From Sphingopyxis macrogoltabida (GTDB lineage Bacteria; Pseudomonadota; Alphaproteobacteria; Sphingomonadales; Sphingomonadaceae): a stretch of DNA of 61,195 bases. Of this stretch, positions 9,087 through 17,600 are shown in pieces. Made by a program: the position numbers and the translations under genes. The first letter of the stretch is position 1, and every line of letters starts with the position of its first letter. Below the pieces are notes generated by a model. That model was not told the origin of the DNA. It did not search any database and worked only from the letters and a program-made list of their open reading frames with translations. Location: assembly GCA_003241685.1 (NCBI GenBank), contig QFPJ01000016.1:1-61195 (forward strand), read 5' to 3'.

Positions 9087-9865
9087 CCCGCCATATCGAA
9101 ACCATCGAACCCGCGCTGCTGCTGTCGGCCTATGCGCAGGGGCTGTTTCCGATGGCCGACGGGGCGGACGACCCGTCGGTCCATTGGGTCGAACCGCGGC
9201 TGCGCGCGATCCTGCCGCTGGACGGCTTTCACCTGTCGCGCAGCCTGAGGAAAGTGATCGTCGGCGACCGGTTTCGCGTGACCAGCGACGCCGCCTTCGC
9301 CGACATGCTCGCGCTATGCGCGGAACCGGCGCCCGACCGGCCGACGACCTGGATCAATCCGGTGATCAAGGCCAGCTACGAACGGCTGTTCCGGCTGGGC
9401 CACGCGCACAGCATCGAGGTGTGGCTGGACGATGCGCTGGTCGGCGGGCTCTATGGCGTGTCGCTGGGCCGCGCCTTTTTCGGCGAATCGATGGTCAGCC
9501 GCGCCCGCGACGCATCGAAGGTCGCGCTGGCGCATCTTGTCGCGCGGCTGATCGCGGGCGGCTGGCGGCTGCTCGACTGCCAGTTCATCACGCCGCATCT
9601 TGCCAGCCTGGGCGCGATCGAAATCCCGCAGGCGGATTATCTGGCGCGGCTTTATTCGGTGCTGTCGTCCGCCGACGGCGCAGACGGCGCGGGTGCGGGC
9701 TTGGGCGTTCCGGCAGCGGGCGCCGCCGCCGTGCCCTCCCCGCCGTTCGCCACGGGGGACTGGGGCGCGCTCGACGCCTTGGGCGCGGCCGCCGCCGGCG
9801 CCGATCGCTGGACCGGCTCGCCGCCCGGATATGTCATCGCACAGCTTTTGACGAAAACGTCATAG
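9083..9865 (+). CDS. aat: Leucyl/phenylalanyl-tRNA--protein transferase
   Basis: Adds Leu or Phe to proteins with basic N-termini, marking them for ClpS/ClpAP (N-end rule). Family signatures are clear: LLLSAYAQGLFPM, VHWVEPRLRAILP, TWINPVIKASYERLF, GGLYGVSLGRAFFGESM and DCQFITPHLASLGA. The start is unclear. No ATG, GTG or TTG lies in frame between the GTG at 8978 (which would overlap the previous gene by 109 bp) and the conserved core. I place it at the CTG at 9083, which overlaps the previous TGA. The C-terminal tail of about 70 residues is antisense to the DUF2155 gene and ends in the SPPGYVIAQLLTKTS segment. Confidence 0.9.
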   Translation: MTRHIETIEPALLLSAYAQGLFPMADGADDPSVHWVEPRLRAILPLDGFHLSRSLRKVIVGDRFRVTSDAAFADMLALCAEPAPDRPTTWINPVIKASYERLFRLGHAHSIEVWLDDALVGGLYGVSLGRAFFGESMVSRARDASKVALAHLVARLIAGGWRLLDCQFITPHLASLGAIEIPQADYLARLYSVLSSADGADGAGAGLGVPAAGAAAVPSPPFATGDWGALDALGAAAAGADRWTGSPPGYVIAQLLTKTS

Positions 9866-10317
9866 ATCGGGTGTTCGATCACGTTGCGGTCGGGCCGTTC
9901 GCGGAACAGCCAGCCCGAAAAGACGCGATACCATTTATCGTCGCGCTGATCCTGAACGGTCAACTGGATGAAGGCGCCGGTTTCGGGCGGATCTTCCCAC
10001 GGCGCCGTCTGTTCGCAGGCGCGCAGGCGGACAATCGCGCGGCCGACGCGCGCCGATTCGCCCGGCTTCATTTCCAAATCGCGCACCAGCCCGTTGCGCT
10101 TGTTGAGCAGGCCGACGACCGCCACGCGCTCCGCCATCGGGGTCGCGCCCTCGATTCCGCCGACTTCATTCGGCACACGGTCCGATTTGGCGCTGGTCTG
10201 CACCGTCGCGCTGCCATTGCCTTTCGACGGAGACCGGTCGCAGGCCGCCAGCGCGCCTGCCGCGACAAGCACCATCAGCGCGGTCCGGGCCGGTCGCGAC
10301 GCCACGCCGAATGTCAC
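9652..10317 (-). CDS. DUF2155 domain lipoprotein-like protein
   Basis: 221 residues with an N-terminal signal and possible lipobox (LVAAGALAACDR), then the DUF2155 core (RLRACEQTAPWEDPPETGAF, DDKWYRVFSGWLF and HPIYDVFVKSCAM) found next to NDUFA12 in alphaproteobacteria. Function unknown. The start is GTG, overlapping the stop of the NDUFA12 gene (GTGA), so the two are probably coupled. The last roughly 55-70 residues are Pro/Ala-rich, low in complexity, and encoded opposite the 3' end of aat. Confidence 0.85.
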   Translation of the reverse strand: MTFGVASRPARTALMVLVAAGALAACDRSPSKGNGSATVQTSAKSDRVPNEVGGIEGATPMAERVAVVGLLNKRNGLVRDLEMKPGESARVGRAIVRLRACEQTAPWEDPPETGAFIQLTVQDQRDDKWYRVFSGWLFRERPDRNVIEHPIYDVFVKSCAMTYPGGEPVQRSAPAAAAPKASSAPQSPVANGGEGTAAAPAAGTPKPAPAPSAPSADDSTE

Positions 10318-10700
10318 TCGGCGCCGGGCCGCCAGGCCTCATAATCGCCGGTTGCCGCGGCGCGGCGTCCGCCGCGCTCCAGCGCGCCGGCCGGACGATA
10401 GGCGCCCTGCGTCCCGGTCAGGTTCGCGGTCGGATCGGCCTGCCACGCGCGCGGCGCCGGCAGCATGTCGCCCGGCAGTTCGTCGAAGGTGCCGTGCAGC
10501 CAGCCGTGCCATTCGGGCGGCACGCGGCTCGCATCGTTCGATCCGTTGTAGATGACCCAGCGGCGGTTGCCCTTGCGCGCCCGGAAATAGCGGTTGCCGA
10601 GGCTGTCCTCACCGACCTGTTCGCCATTTTTCCAGCTGTTCAGCAGCGTGCCGACGGTCGCGCCGTCCCACCAGGTGAAAATCTTGCCAAGGATGCTCAT
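10314..10700 (-). CDS. NADH:ubiquinone oxidoreductase accessory subunit NDUFA12 family
   Basis: 128-residue homologue of the mitochondrial complex I 17.2-kDa accessory subunit, present in alphaproteobacteria. The opening SILGKIFTWWDGATVGT, then VGEDSLGNRYF and RRWVIYNGSNDASRVPPEWHGWLHGTFDE, are family hallmarks. It associates with the peripheral arm of complex I. I chose the ATG at 10700 because the family begins at this MSILGKIF; a longer frame to 10781 adds a basic non-conserved stretch. It precedes and slightly overlaps the DUF2155 gene. Confidence 0.93.
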   Translation of the reverse strand: MSILGKIFTWWDGATVGTLLNSWKNGEQVGEDSLGNRYFRARKGNRRWVIYNGSNDASRVPPEWHGWLHGTFDELPGDMLPAPRAWQADPTANLTGTQGAYRPAGALERGGRRAAATGDYEAWRPGAE

Positions 10701-10765
10701 GGGGGTGGCGTTTACAGGCAAGGCGGGCCGGTTCGCAAGCGTCAAAGGGCGGGGACGCCGACGAA

Positions 10766-11236
10766 TTACCTGTCCTGCCACGTCACTTTTGCGCTTTCAT
10801 CGATCCCCAGCTTCGCCGCGGTGCCGCCCGCCAGTTCCAGCACCGCCGCGACCTCGCCGCCGCTGACCACCGGCTCGCGCGATTCGGGGATGGTGTTTTC
10901 GGCGATCCGGTCGATGCTGCCGTCGGCGCGGACGAAGATCATGTCGAGCGGGATCAGCGTATTTTCCATCCAGAAGCTGGCGATGCGCGGCTTGGCAAAG
11001 GGAAACAGCATCCCGCGATCGCCGGCCAGGCTGGTGCGGAACATCAGGCCCTGCTTCTGTTCTTCGGCGGTCCGTGCCACCTCGACCTGGAAACGGTGCG
11101 TCTGCCCCGCCATGTCGATCGTCAGCGGGATCGTTCGGGGCTCGACCTGTTCACGCGCGGGTCCCGAACAGGCGGCGATCGGCAGCGCCAGCGCCATCGC
11201 GCAAGCCATCAACGGGGCGGCGAACCGTGAACGCAT
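10766..11236 (-). CDS. DUF192 domain lipoprotein
   Basis: 156 residues. A signal peptide with lipobox (ALPIAACSG) suggests a lipoprotein. The DUF192 core follows: EEQKQGLMFRTSLAGDRGMLFPF, SFWMENTLIPLDMIFV and a C-terminal VLELAGGTAAKLGI. Function is not established. Longer in-frame extension upstream to 11686 is antisense noise within recX. It lies 65 bp before the NDUFA12 gene on the same strand, so it may be transcribed with it. Confidence 0.88.
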   Translation of the reverse strand: MRSRFAAPLMACAMALALPIAACSGPAREQVEPRTIPLTIDMAGQTHRFQVEVARTAEEQKQGLMFRTSLAGDRGMLFPFAKPRIASFWMENTLIPLDMIFVRADGSIDRIAENTIPESREPVVSGGEVAAVLELAGGTAAKLGIDESAKVTWQDR

Positions 11237-11271
11237 CGTCTGGCTTCCTTCGGGCGGCAGATCGTGCGGAC

Positions 11272-11835
11272 CTAATCGAGCGCGGCGATGGCGTCCAGCG
11301 CGTCGTCGTCGCCCGGCGCGACCGCCAGGATACGGCGCGCGAGATGGGGCGCGTGGCCGGCACGGACAAAGGCGGCGACCTGCCGCTCGCGCCGCGCGGG
11401 ATCGGACGCGGGCTCCGCCGCGAACGGCCCGAAACGGCGGCGGCGGGCGAAACCGATCGCGGCGGCGGCCGCCCCGGCTTCCGCCGCTTCCAGCACCGGC
11501 GCCGAATCGCTCTCGCCGATGCCGTCGGCGTATAGTTGCGCCCGCACCCGCCGCGCGCCCAGCCCGCGCCGCATCATCGCCTGTCCGCGCATCGCCGCAT
11601 ATTGGCGGTCGTCCAGGAAGCCCAGCCGCGCCATGCGATCGGCGATCGCGGCGCAGGCCTCGGCCGGGTCGGCCTCGTCGGTCCACTGCGATTCGCGGAC
11701 CTTGCGATCCAGATAACGCACCAGTTTCGCCCTCGACGTCGCGAATCGCGCGACATAGGCCAGCGCCAGTTCGTCAAGCCGGGCTGCGCCGAGCGGCTTG
11801 CGAGATCGGTCGGATGGAGAATGGCGGTGGCCCAT
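11272..11835 (-). CDS. recX: Regulatory protein RecX
   Basis: 187 residues. RecX proteins bind and modulate RecA filaments. The three-helix repeat organisation is visible: ALAYVARFATSRAKLVRYLDRKV, RLGFLDDRQYAAMRGQAMMRRGLGARRVRAQL, and the C-terminal AFVRAGHAPHLARRIL. Length fits the family. recA is not in the window. It heads a minus-strand run with the DUF192, NDUFA12 and DUF2155 genes, and is divergent from the acyl-AMP ligase. Confidence 0.85.
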   Translation of the reverse strand: MGHRHSPSDRSRKPLGAARLDELALAYVARFATSRAKLVRYLDRKVRESQWTDEADPAEACAAIADRMARLGFLDDRQYAAMRGQAMMRRGLGARRVRAQLYADGIGESDSAPVLEAAEAGAAAAAIGFARRRRFGPFAAEPASDPARRERQVAAFVRAGHAPHLARRILAVAPGDDDALDAIAALD

Positions 11836-12016
11836 ATGCCATGTTTATGCCACAGTCGGGCCCGATTGAGAACGATCAGCAACCCCATATCGGGCATCAA
11901 GGCCCGGAAAAGGGCCATTTGTTCCAACTATCAAGGGATCGCGCACCTTCGTCATGGCTCGCAAAGATGACATGCTTGTTGCCGCGCGCCCCGATTCCCG
12001 GGACCCAGCACATCCT

Positions 12017-13768
12017 ATGATCGAAAATTCCGTCCTTTCGGCGGACGCGCTCGTGCCGACGCCGACCGAATGCGGCCTGCCGCGCCGCTTTTCCGATTTC
12101 GCCACCGTGGGCGAGGCCCTCGATTACGCCGCGCAAGGTTCGCGCGGCCTGAATTTCCACGATCCGCGCGGCAAGCTGACGCGCGCCTATCCCTATCGCG
12201 AGCTGCGCGACGATGCGATCAGCGCCGCCTATCGCCTGATCGCGGCGGGCGTGAAGCCCGGCGACCGGATCGCCTTGATCGCGGAGACGGGCGCCGAATT
12301 CGCCGCGCTGTTCTTCGGCACCATCTATGCCGGGGCCTGGCCGGTTCCGCTGCCGCTGCCGACCAGCTTCGGCGGGCGCGATTCCTATGTCGGGCAATTG
12401 GTCGTTCAACTCGACAGCTGCGATCCGACGATGCTCTTCTTCCCGCCCGAAATCGCCGCCATGGCGACCGAAGCGGCCGAACAGCAGCAGGTGCGGCCGA
12501 TCGACTGGAGCGAATTTGCATCGCGGGCGGCGCCCGCGGCGCCCCTGCCCGAACAGCAGACCGACGAAACCTGCTATCTGCAGTACAGCAGCGGCTCGAC
12601 GCGCTTTCCGCATGGCGTCGCGGTGACGCATGGCGCGCTGCTCAACAATCTGTCGGCCCATTCGCACGGCATGGAATTGCAGGACAGCGACCGCTGCGTG
12701 TCCTGGCTGCCCTGGTATCATGACATGGGGCTGGTCGGCTGTTTCCTGTCGCCGGTCGCCAATCAGGTGTCGGTCGATTATCTGAAGACCGAGGATTTCG
12801 CCCGCCGTCCGCTCGCCTGGCTCGACCTGATCAGCCGCAATACGGGCACGACGCTCAGCTATTCGCCGACCTTCGGCTATGATATTTGCGCCCGCCGCAT
12901 TTCCAGCCAGAGCCCCGTCGCCGACCGTTTCGACCTGTCGCGCTGGCGCGTCGCGGGCAATGGCGCCGACATGATCCGCCCCGACGTGATGCAAAGCTTC
13001 GTCGACGTCTTTGCCGATGCCGGTTTCAAGGCGAGCGCCTTCCTGCCCAGCTACGGCCTGGCCGAAGCGACGCTGGCGGTCAGCATCATGCCGCCGGGCG
13101 AAGGCATCGTCGTCGAACTGGTCGAGGAAACCGAATTGTCGGGCGCCGCGGGCGATGCCGGCCGGCCGACACGCTACCGCGCGATCGTCAACTGCGGCAA
13201 GGCGGTCAAGGACATGACCATCGAGGTGCGCGACGAAAACGGCAACCCCCTGCCCGACCAGACGGTCGGCAAGGTGTGGTGCACCGGCCCGTCGCTGATG
13301 ACCGGCTATTATCGCGATCCCGAATCGACCGCCGCCTGCATGGCCGACGGCTGGCTCGATACCGGCGATATGGGTTATATGTCAGGCGGTTACATTTATA
13401 TCGTGGGCCGCGCCAAGGACATGATCATCATCAACGGCAAGAATCACTGGCCGCAGGACATCGAATGGGCGGTCGAACAATTGCCGGGCTTCAAATCGGG
13501 CGACATCGCCGCCTTTGCGATCACGACCCCGGGCGGCGAGGAAACGCCCGCCGTGCTCGTCCAGTGCCGCACCAGCGACGATAGCGAACGCGCGATCCTG
13601 CGCGAAACGATCCGCGACCGCGTCCGCGCGATCACCGGCATGAACTGCCTGATCGAACTGATCCCGCCGCGCACCCTGCCCCGCACCAGTTCGGGCAAGC
13701 TCAGCCGATCGAAGGCGCGCGCGCAATATCTGGCCGGGGAAATCCAGCCCTTTGCCATCGCGGCATAG
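12017..13768 (+). CDS. Fatty acyl-AMP ligase (FAAL)
   Basis: A 583-residue ANL-superfamily enzyme that activates a fatty acid as acyl-AMP, normally for transfer to an acyl carrier protein. The P-loop-like LQYSSGSTRFPHGVAVTHGALL (A3), SWLPWYHDMGLVG (typical of FAALs), PSYGLAEATLAVS, and the GWLDTGDMGY (A7/A8) and GKNHWPQDIE segments are present. The C-terminal lysine region SSGKLSRSK is intact. I chose the ATG at 12017 because the homologous region begins at DALVPTPTECGLPRRF; an ATG at 11954 adds 21 residues. No polyketide synthase, NRPS or carrier protein is adjacent, so its acceptor is unknown. A short 6-bp stem hairpin at 13772-13789 follows the stop. Confidence 0.88.
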   Translation: MIENSVLSADALVPTPTECGLPRRFSDFATVGEALDYAAQGSRGLNFHDPRGKLTRAYPYRELRDDAISAAYRLIAAGVKPGDRIALIAETGAEFAALFFGTIYAGAWPVPLPLPTSFGGRDSYVGQLVVQLDSCDPTMLFFPPEIAAMATEAAEQQQVRPIDWSEFASRAAPAAPLPEQQTDETCYLQYSSGSTRFPHGVAVTHGALLNNLSAHSHGMELQDSDRCVSWLPWYHDMGLVGCFLSPVANQVSVDYLKTEDFARRPLAWLDLISRNTGTTLSYSPTFGYDICARRISSQSPVADRFDLSRWRVAGNGADMIRPDVMQSFVDVFADAGFKASAFLPSYGLAEATLAVSIMPPGEGIVVELVEETELSGAAGDAGRPTRYRAIVNCGKAVKDMTIEVRDENGNPLPDQTVGKVWCTGPSLMTGYYRDPESTAACMADGWLDTGDMGYMSGGYIYIVGRAKDMIIINGKNHWPQDIEWAVEQLPGFKSGDIAAFAITTPGGEETPAVLVQCRTSDDSERAILRETIRDRVRAITGMNCLIELIPPRTLPRTSSGKLSRSKARAQYLAGEIQPFAIAA

Positions 13769-13934
13769 GCGCGGCCCGGCATAGGGCCGGACGGACGTGT
13801 CGCCTTGGGGGGACGGTTGTCGCCGGGAGAGGCGTGAGCCCCGGCAAATGTCCGCCCCGCGCCCCGGCGAAATCTTCGCCCGTCGACGGCGCGCCGGTTA
13901 CCTTCGGGTAATACCCCCGCGCTAAACAGGCGCG

Positions 13935-16289
13935 GTGAAAAGCCTGTTGACCGACCAGACCGTCAAAGCCGACCCGTCCTTGCGAACCCTGTTGGGGCTT
14001 GGTTCGCGCAAAGAGGATATCGGCGATCTGCGCCAGATCCAGCTTGCGCCGCTGCGCGGGCGCGGGTCGATGCGCCTTTGGATGGGCGTCGGCATGGCGC
14101 TGGTCGCGGCTTTTACCATGACGCCCTATCTGCCGCTGCCGCTCATCGGCGGCTGGCTTGCCTCGGCGCTGATCTTCAGCCTGTGGTCCTATCGGGTGTT
14201 CAACGGCCTGCCGCTCGGCGATCCGAAATTGTCGGGTCCGTCCGAATTTCGGCTGTGCAACCGCCACGCCCTTTACTCCGCCCTGCTGTGGGGCGTGCTT
14301 TTCTGGCTGCAGGGGACGGTTCCGACGCTCGACCATGCGCTGTCGATGTGGGCGATCACGCTGCTGATGATGCTGACGCTGGCGATGGTGGCGCATAGCG
14401 TGCCGATGGCGTGCATCCTGTTCATCGCGCCCGTGACCTTTTCCGCGGCGGCGGCGATGTACCGCGCGGGGTCGCTCCAGCTTGCGTCCGTGACGGTGAT
14501 CGCCGCGGTGCTGCTGGGCGCGTTTTGCCTGCGCTTTGCGCAGAGCCACGTCCGCTTCCGCCGCGCCGAGGAAACGCTGCGCGAAAAGACCGAGACGGTC
14601 AGCCTGCTGCTCCGCGAGTTCGAGGAAACCTCCGCCGACTGGTTGTGGCAGACCGACAACAGCCGCCGGCTCGTCCATGTGTCCCCGCGCCTCGCCCACG
14701 CGCTTGGCGCGCCGGCCGACGATCTGGAGGGCGTGCCGCTGCTTCAGGCGCTGTCGGGCGATGCGTGGGAAACCGGGCAGTTTCCGAAAAGCCTGCACAC
14801 CATGGCCGAGCGCATGAAGCGGCGCGAAAGCTTTTCCAACATGGTCGTGCCCGTTACCATCGGCGGCAAGCCGCGCTGGTGGGAATTGTCGGCCTCGCCG
14901 CGCCTCGACGAAGCGGGCAAGTTTCTGGGGTTTCGCGGCGTCGGATCGGACGTCACCGAACAACATGCATCCGCCGAACAAATCGCCAAGATGGCGCGCT
15001 TCGACAATCTGACCGGCCTGCCCAACCGGCTGAGCCTCAACGAAGATATCGCCCGCGCGCTGGGCCGCGCGATCGATGCCAAATCGCGCTGCGCGCTGCT
15101 GATGCTCGACCTCGACCGTTTCAAGGCGGTCAACGATACGCTGGGCCATCCGGTCGGCGACAAGCTGCTCGCGCAGGTCGCGGCGCGCCTGAAGGGCTTG
15201 ATGGATCGCGGCATGACCTGCGGCCGCCTGGGCGGCGACGAATTTGCCGTCGTGCTGCACAACGCGCCGGCGGCGAGCGAGACCGAGGCGCTGGGCAAGC
15301 GCATCATCGCCACATTGAGCCGCCCCTATGTCGTCGACAATCACCAGCTCTTCGTCGGCGCCAGCGTCGGCTATGCAGTCGGGCCGCAGGACGGGGCGAC
15401 CGTCGAGACGCTGACCCGCAACGCCGACCTTGCGCTCTACAAGTCCAAGGATCGCGGCGGCAATGTCGTCGCCGCCTATGTCGCCTCGCTCCACGCCCAG
15501 GCCGAGGAACGGCGCGTGATGGAACAGGAATTGCGCGGCGCGCTGGAACGCGGCGAATTCGAACTCCATTACCAGCCGGTCGTCACTGCCGAAAACGGCA
15601 TGCTCAACGGCTTTGAGGCGCTGATCCGCTGGCATAGCCAGAAATTGGGAAATGTATCGCCCGGCCGCTTCATCCCGCTGGCGGAGGACAGCCGCCTGAT
15701 CGCGCCGATCGGCGAGTGGGTGCTGCGTACCGCGTGCATGGAGGCGATGCGCTGGCCGTCGAACCTGAAGGTCGCGATCAACGTGTCGGCCGAACAATTG
15801 ACCGATCCCAATTTCGCGTCGGTCGTCGTGTCGGCGCTCGCCCAGAGCGGCCTGCCGCCGCAGCGGCTGGAGATCGAAGTCACCGAAAGCGTCTTCCTGC
15901 GCGACGGCGGCGGCGCGGCGCAATTGCTCGACCAGCTTATCGGCCTTGGCATCCGGCTCAGCCTCGACGATTTCGGGACCGGCTATTCCTCGCTCGGTTA
16001 TCTGCGCAAGACGCAATTTTCGACCATCAAGGTCGACCGCAGCTTTGTCGTCGGCGCGGCAAAGGGCAGCATCGAATCGATCGCGATCGTCCGCGCCGTC
16101 GTCGCTCTCGCCGACAGCCTTGGCATGTCGACCACCGCCGAAGGGGCCGAGACCGAGCTGGAGGTCGAAACCATCCGCAGTCTCGGCTGCCGCAATATTC
16201 AGGGCTATTATTACGGCCGGCCGATGCCCGCCGGCGATGTGCTGGCGCTGTTCCGCCCGCCCGAAGCCGCTGCGACGGTCGCCGCCTGA
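13935..16289 (+). CDS. Membrane GGDEF/EAL bifunctional c-di-GMP protein with PAS domain
   Basis: 784 residues starting at GTG. Residues about 45-190 hold several transmembrane segments forming a sensor, followed by a coiled-coil (RFRRAEETLREKTETVSLLLREFEE) and a PAS domain (ETSADWLWQTDNSRRLVHVS to about 345). The GGDEF domain is intact (GGDEF at 433-437), so cyclase activity is possible. The inhibitory RxxD site expected upstream reads RGMT, so product inhibition there is probably lost. The EAL domain has E561-A-L, DDFGTGYSSL (D678, D679) and VDRSF, so phosphodiesterase activity is also possible. Net direction cannot be told. Confidence 0.93.
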   Translation: MKSLLTDQTVKADPSLRTLLGLGSRKEDIGDLRQIQLAPLRGRGSMRLWMGVGMALVAAFTMTPYLPLPLIGGWLASALIFSLWSYRVFNGLPLGDPKLSGPSEFRLCNRHALYSALLWGVLFWLQGTVPTLDHALSMWAITLLMMLTLAMVAHSVPMACILFIAPVTFSAAAAMYRAGSLQLASVTVIAAVLLGAFCLRFAQSHVRFRRAEETLREKTETVSLLLREFEETSADWLWQTDNSRRLVHVSPRLAHALGAPADDLEGVPLLQALSGDAWETGQFPKSLHTMAERMKRRESFSNMVVPVTIGGKPRWWELSASPRLDEAGKFLGFRGVGSDVTEQHASAEQIAKMARFDNLTGLPNRLSLNEDIARALGRAIDAKSRCALLMLDLDRFKAVNDTLGHPVGDKLLAQVAARLKGLMDRGMTCGRLGGDEFAVVLHNAPAASETEALGKRIIATLSRPYVVDNHQLFVGASVGYAVGPQDGATVETLTRNADLALYKSKDRGGNVVAAYVASLHAQAEERRVMEQELRGALERGEFELHYQPVVTAENGMLNGFEALIRWHSQKLGNVSPGRFIPLAEDSRLIAPIGEWVLRTACMEAMRWPSNLKVAINVSAEQLTDPNFASVVVSALAQSGLPPQRLEIEVTESVFLRDGGGAAQLLDQLIGLGIRLSLDDFGTGYSSLGYLRKTQFSTIKVDRSFVVGAAKGSIESIAIVRAVVALADSLGMSTTAEGAETELEVETIRSLGCRNIQGYYYGRPMPAGDVLALFRPPEAAATVAA

Positions 16290-16440
16290 TGCCGGCGTCA
16301 GCCCGGCATTTCCGGTGAAGCGAAGGCTCGGTGCGACGAATGGCGCGCGTTAACAAAAGGTTCCCCCGCTCATCGCATCGGCGGCGCAATTCACCGCTTC
16401 GTGGTTGGTGGTCGGACACGGCCGTAGCAGACAGCCTGCA

Positions 16441-16467
16441 ACGCCCAACCACGGGCACGCCCAACCA
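16441..16467 (+). repeat. Direct repeat ACGCCCAACCA upstream of the CHAP gene
   Basis: Two identical 11-mers, ACGCCCAACCA, at 16441-16451 and 16457-16467, spaced 16 bp start to start and 23 bp before the CHAP start. They could be a regulator site or chance; no partner regulator is visible. Confidence 0.4.
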
Positions 16468-16489
16468 AGGGTACAGGGGGTCGCATTCC

Positions 16490-17065
16490 ATGCCGCATCG
16501 TCGTTTTCTGGCTGCCGTCGTCGCGTCCGTGGTCGCTATCGCCGGTTTGCTGGTCGGTACGCCCGCCGCAGCGCGGGGTTATTTGCAGTGCGTTCCCTTT
16601 GCCCGCGCCGAATCGGGCGTCGAAATTCGCGGCAATGCCAAGACCTGGTGGTCGCAGGCGGCCGGCCAATATGAACGCGGCGATGAACCCCGCAAGGGCG
16701 CGGTCATGGCCTTTGCCGGCACGCGCGGCATGCCGATGGGCCATGTCGCCGTCGTCAAGAAGGTCGTCAGCGACCGCGAAATCCTGATCGACCATGCCAA
16801 TTGGTCGCCGATCAACGGCCGCCGCGGCCAGATCGAACGCGACGTTCGCGTCGTCGACGTCAGCAGCGCCGGCGACTGGAGCATGGTCCGCGTCTGGTAT
16901 GCGCCGATCGGCGACCTCGGCCTGCGCGCCAATCCGGTCCAGGGTTTCATCTACGCCGGCGGCGGCGCCAAGGAAGCGCCGAGCTTCAAGGCTCCGGTCT
17001 GGGCGCAGCAGGACTGGAAGCCCGGCAACGGGCTCGACATGGTCGCCGCCTCGCTGGGGCAATAA
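16490..17065 (+). CDS. Secreted CHAP-domain hydrolase
   Basis: 191 residues with a signal peptide (hydrophobic core about residues 8-28, ending TPAAARG). The CHAP (amidase/peptidase, NlpC/P60-like) domain follows, with catalytic Cys34 in YLQCVPFAR, His85 in MGHVAVV and Asn104 in DHANW. Such enzymes cleave peptidoglycan peptides. The start at 16490 is chosen because a signal peptide begins there; the frame extends upstream to 16331 without a signal. It converges with the DUF3297 gene; a GCGGCCC/GGGCCGC hairpin lies between them. The C-terminal 50 residues are non-conserved and basic-aromatic. Confidence 0.87.
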   Translation: MPHRRFLAAVVASVVAIAGLLVGTPAAARGYLQCVPFARAESGVEIRGNAKTWWSQAAGQYERGDEPRKGAVMAFAGTRGMPMGHVAVVKKVVSDREILIDHANWSPINGRRGQIERDVRVVDVSSAGDWSMVRVWYAPIGDLGLRANPVQGFIYAGGGAKEAPSFKAPVWAQQDWKPGNGLDMVAASLGQ

Positions 17066-17096
17066 GCCGCAGAAGCTGGATCTTCGGGCGAAGGTC

Positions 17097-17115
17097 GCGG
17101 CCCCGCGCGGGCCGC
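17097..17115. terminator. Hairpin between convergent CHAP and DUF3297 genes
   Basis: A 7-bp perfect stem, GCGGCCC (17097-17103) with GGGCCGC (17109-17115) and a 5-base loop. No T-run, but the convergent position suggests a bidirectional stop or stability element. Confidence 0.35.
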
Positions 17116-17128
17116 AACGACAACCCGC

Positions 17129-17404
17129 TTATTCGCCCGGCGCGGCGTCCTCGTCACGCTCGGCGGCGCCATCTTCGAACCAGGCCTCGACCTCGCCCGA
17201 CAGCTTGATCGTCATCGCCTGACCGAACCGATCCTTCGACTTGCCGGCGGCGACGCGGATCCAGCCTTCCGAAATCGAATATTCCTCGACATCGGTGCGT
17301 TCCTTGCCCTTGAAACGGATGCCGATGCCGCGCTGCAGCACCTCCATGTCGAAATGCGGCGATCGGGGGTTGGTCGACAGGCGGTCGGGCGGCGTATCGG
17401 TCAT
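17129..17404 (-). CDS. DUF3297 family protein
   Basis: A 91-residue soluble protein. DUF3297 members in proteobacteria begin MTDTPPDRLS and contain GIGIRFKGKERTDVEEYSISEGWIRVAAGK, as here; function is unknown. The start is the ATG at 17404; the frame continues upstream but the family begins here. The glutamate-rich C-terminus is not conserved. Confidence 0.9.
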   Translation of the reverse strand: MTDTPPDRLSTNPRSPHFDMEVLQRGIGIRFKGKERTDVEEYSISEGWIRVAAGKSKDRFGQAMTIKLSGEVEAWFEDGAAERDEDAAPGE

Positions 17405-17600
17405 CTGAAATCTCCAAATATCGGTCGCAGCCGCTAAGCGAGGCACGCCGTCAAATCAAGGGGGCCAGATCGAAGCGATCGGGTCGCGATCGGGTCAGGG
17501 CATCGCACCGGCGCTTGCCGCGCGATGCCGATCGCGCTTGCCCCGCGCCCTTGCTTTTGCCATCACCGGCGCCGCGGGTCGCACCGAATGGGGATAATCG

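Noticed and set aside
10766..11686. A 306-codon version of the DUF192 gene
   Set aside because: The extension lies antisense-like within recX in another frame; the signal peptide with lipobox fixes the start at 11236.
13701..16016. A long minus-strand frame inside the GGDEF/EAL gene
   Set aside because: No domain; coding on the plus strand is certain from GGDEF and EAL motifs.
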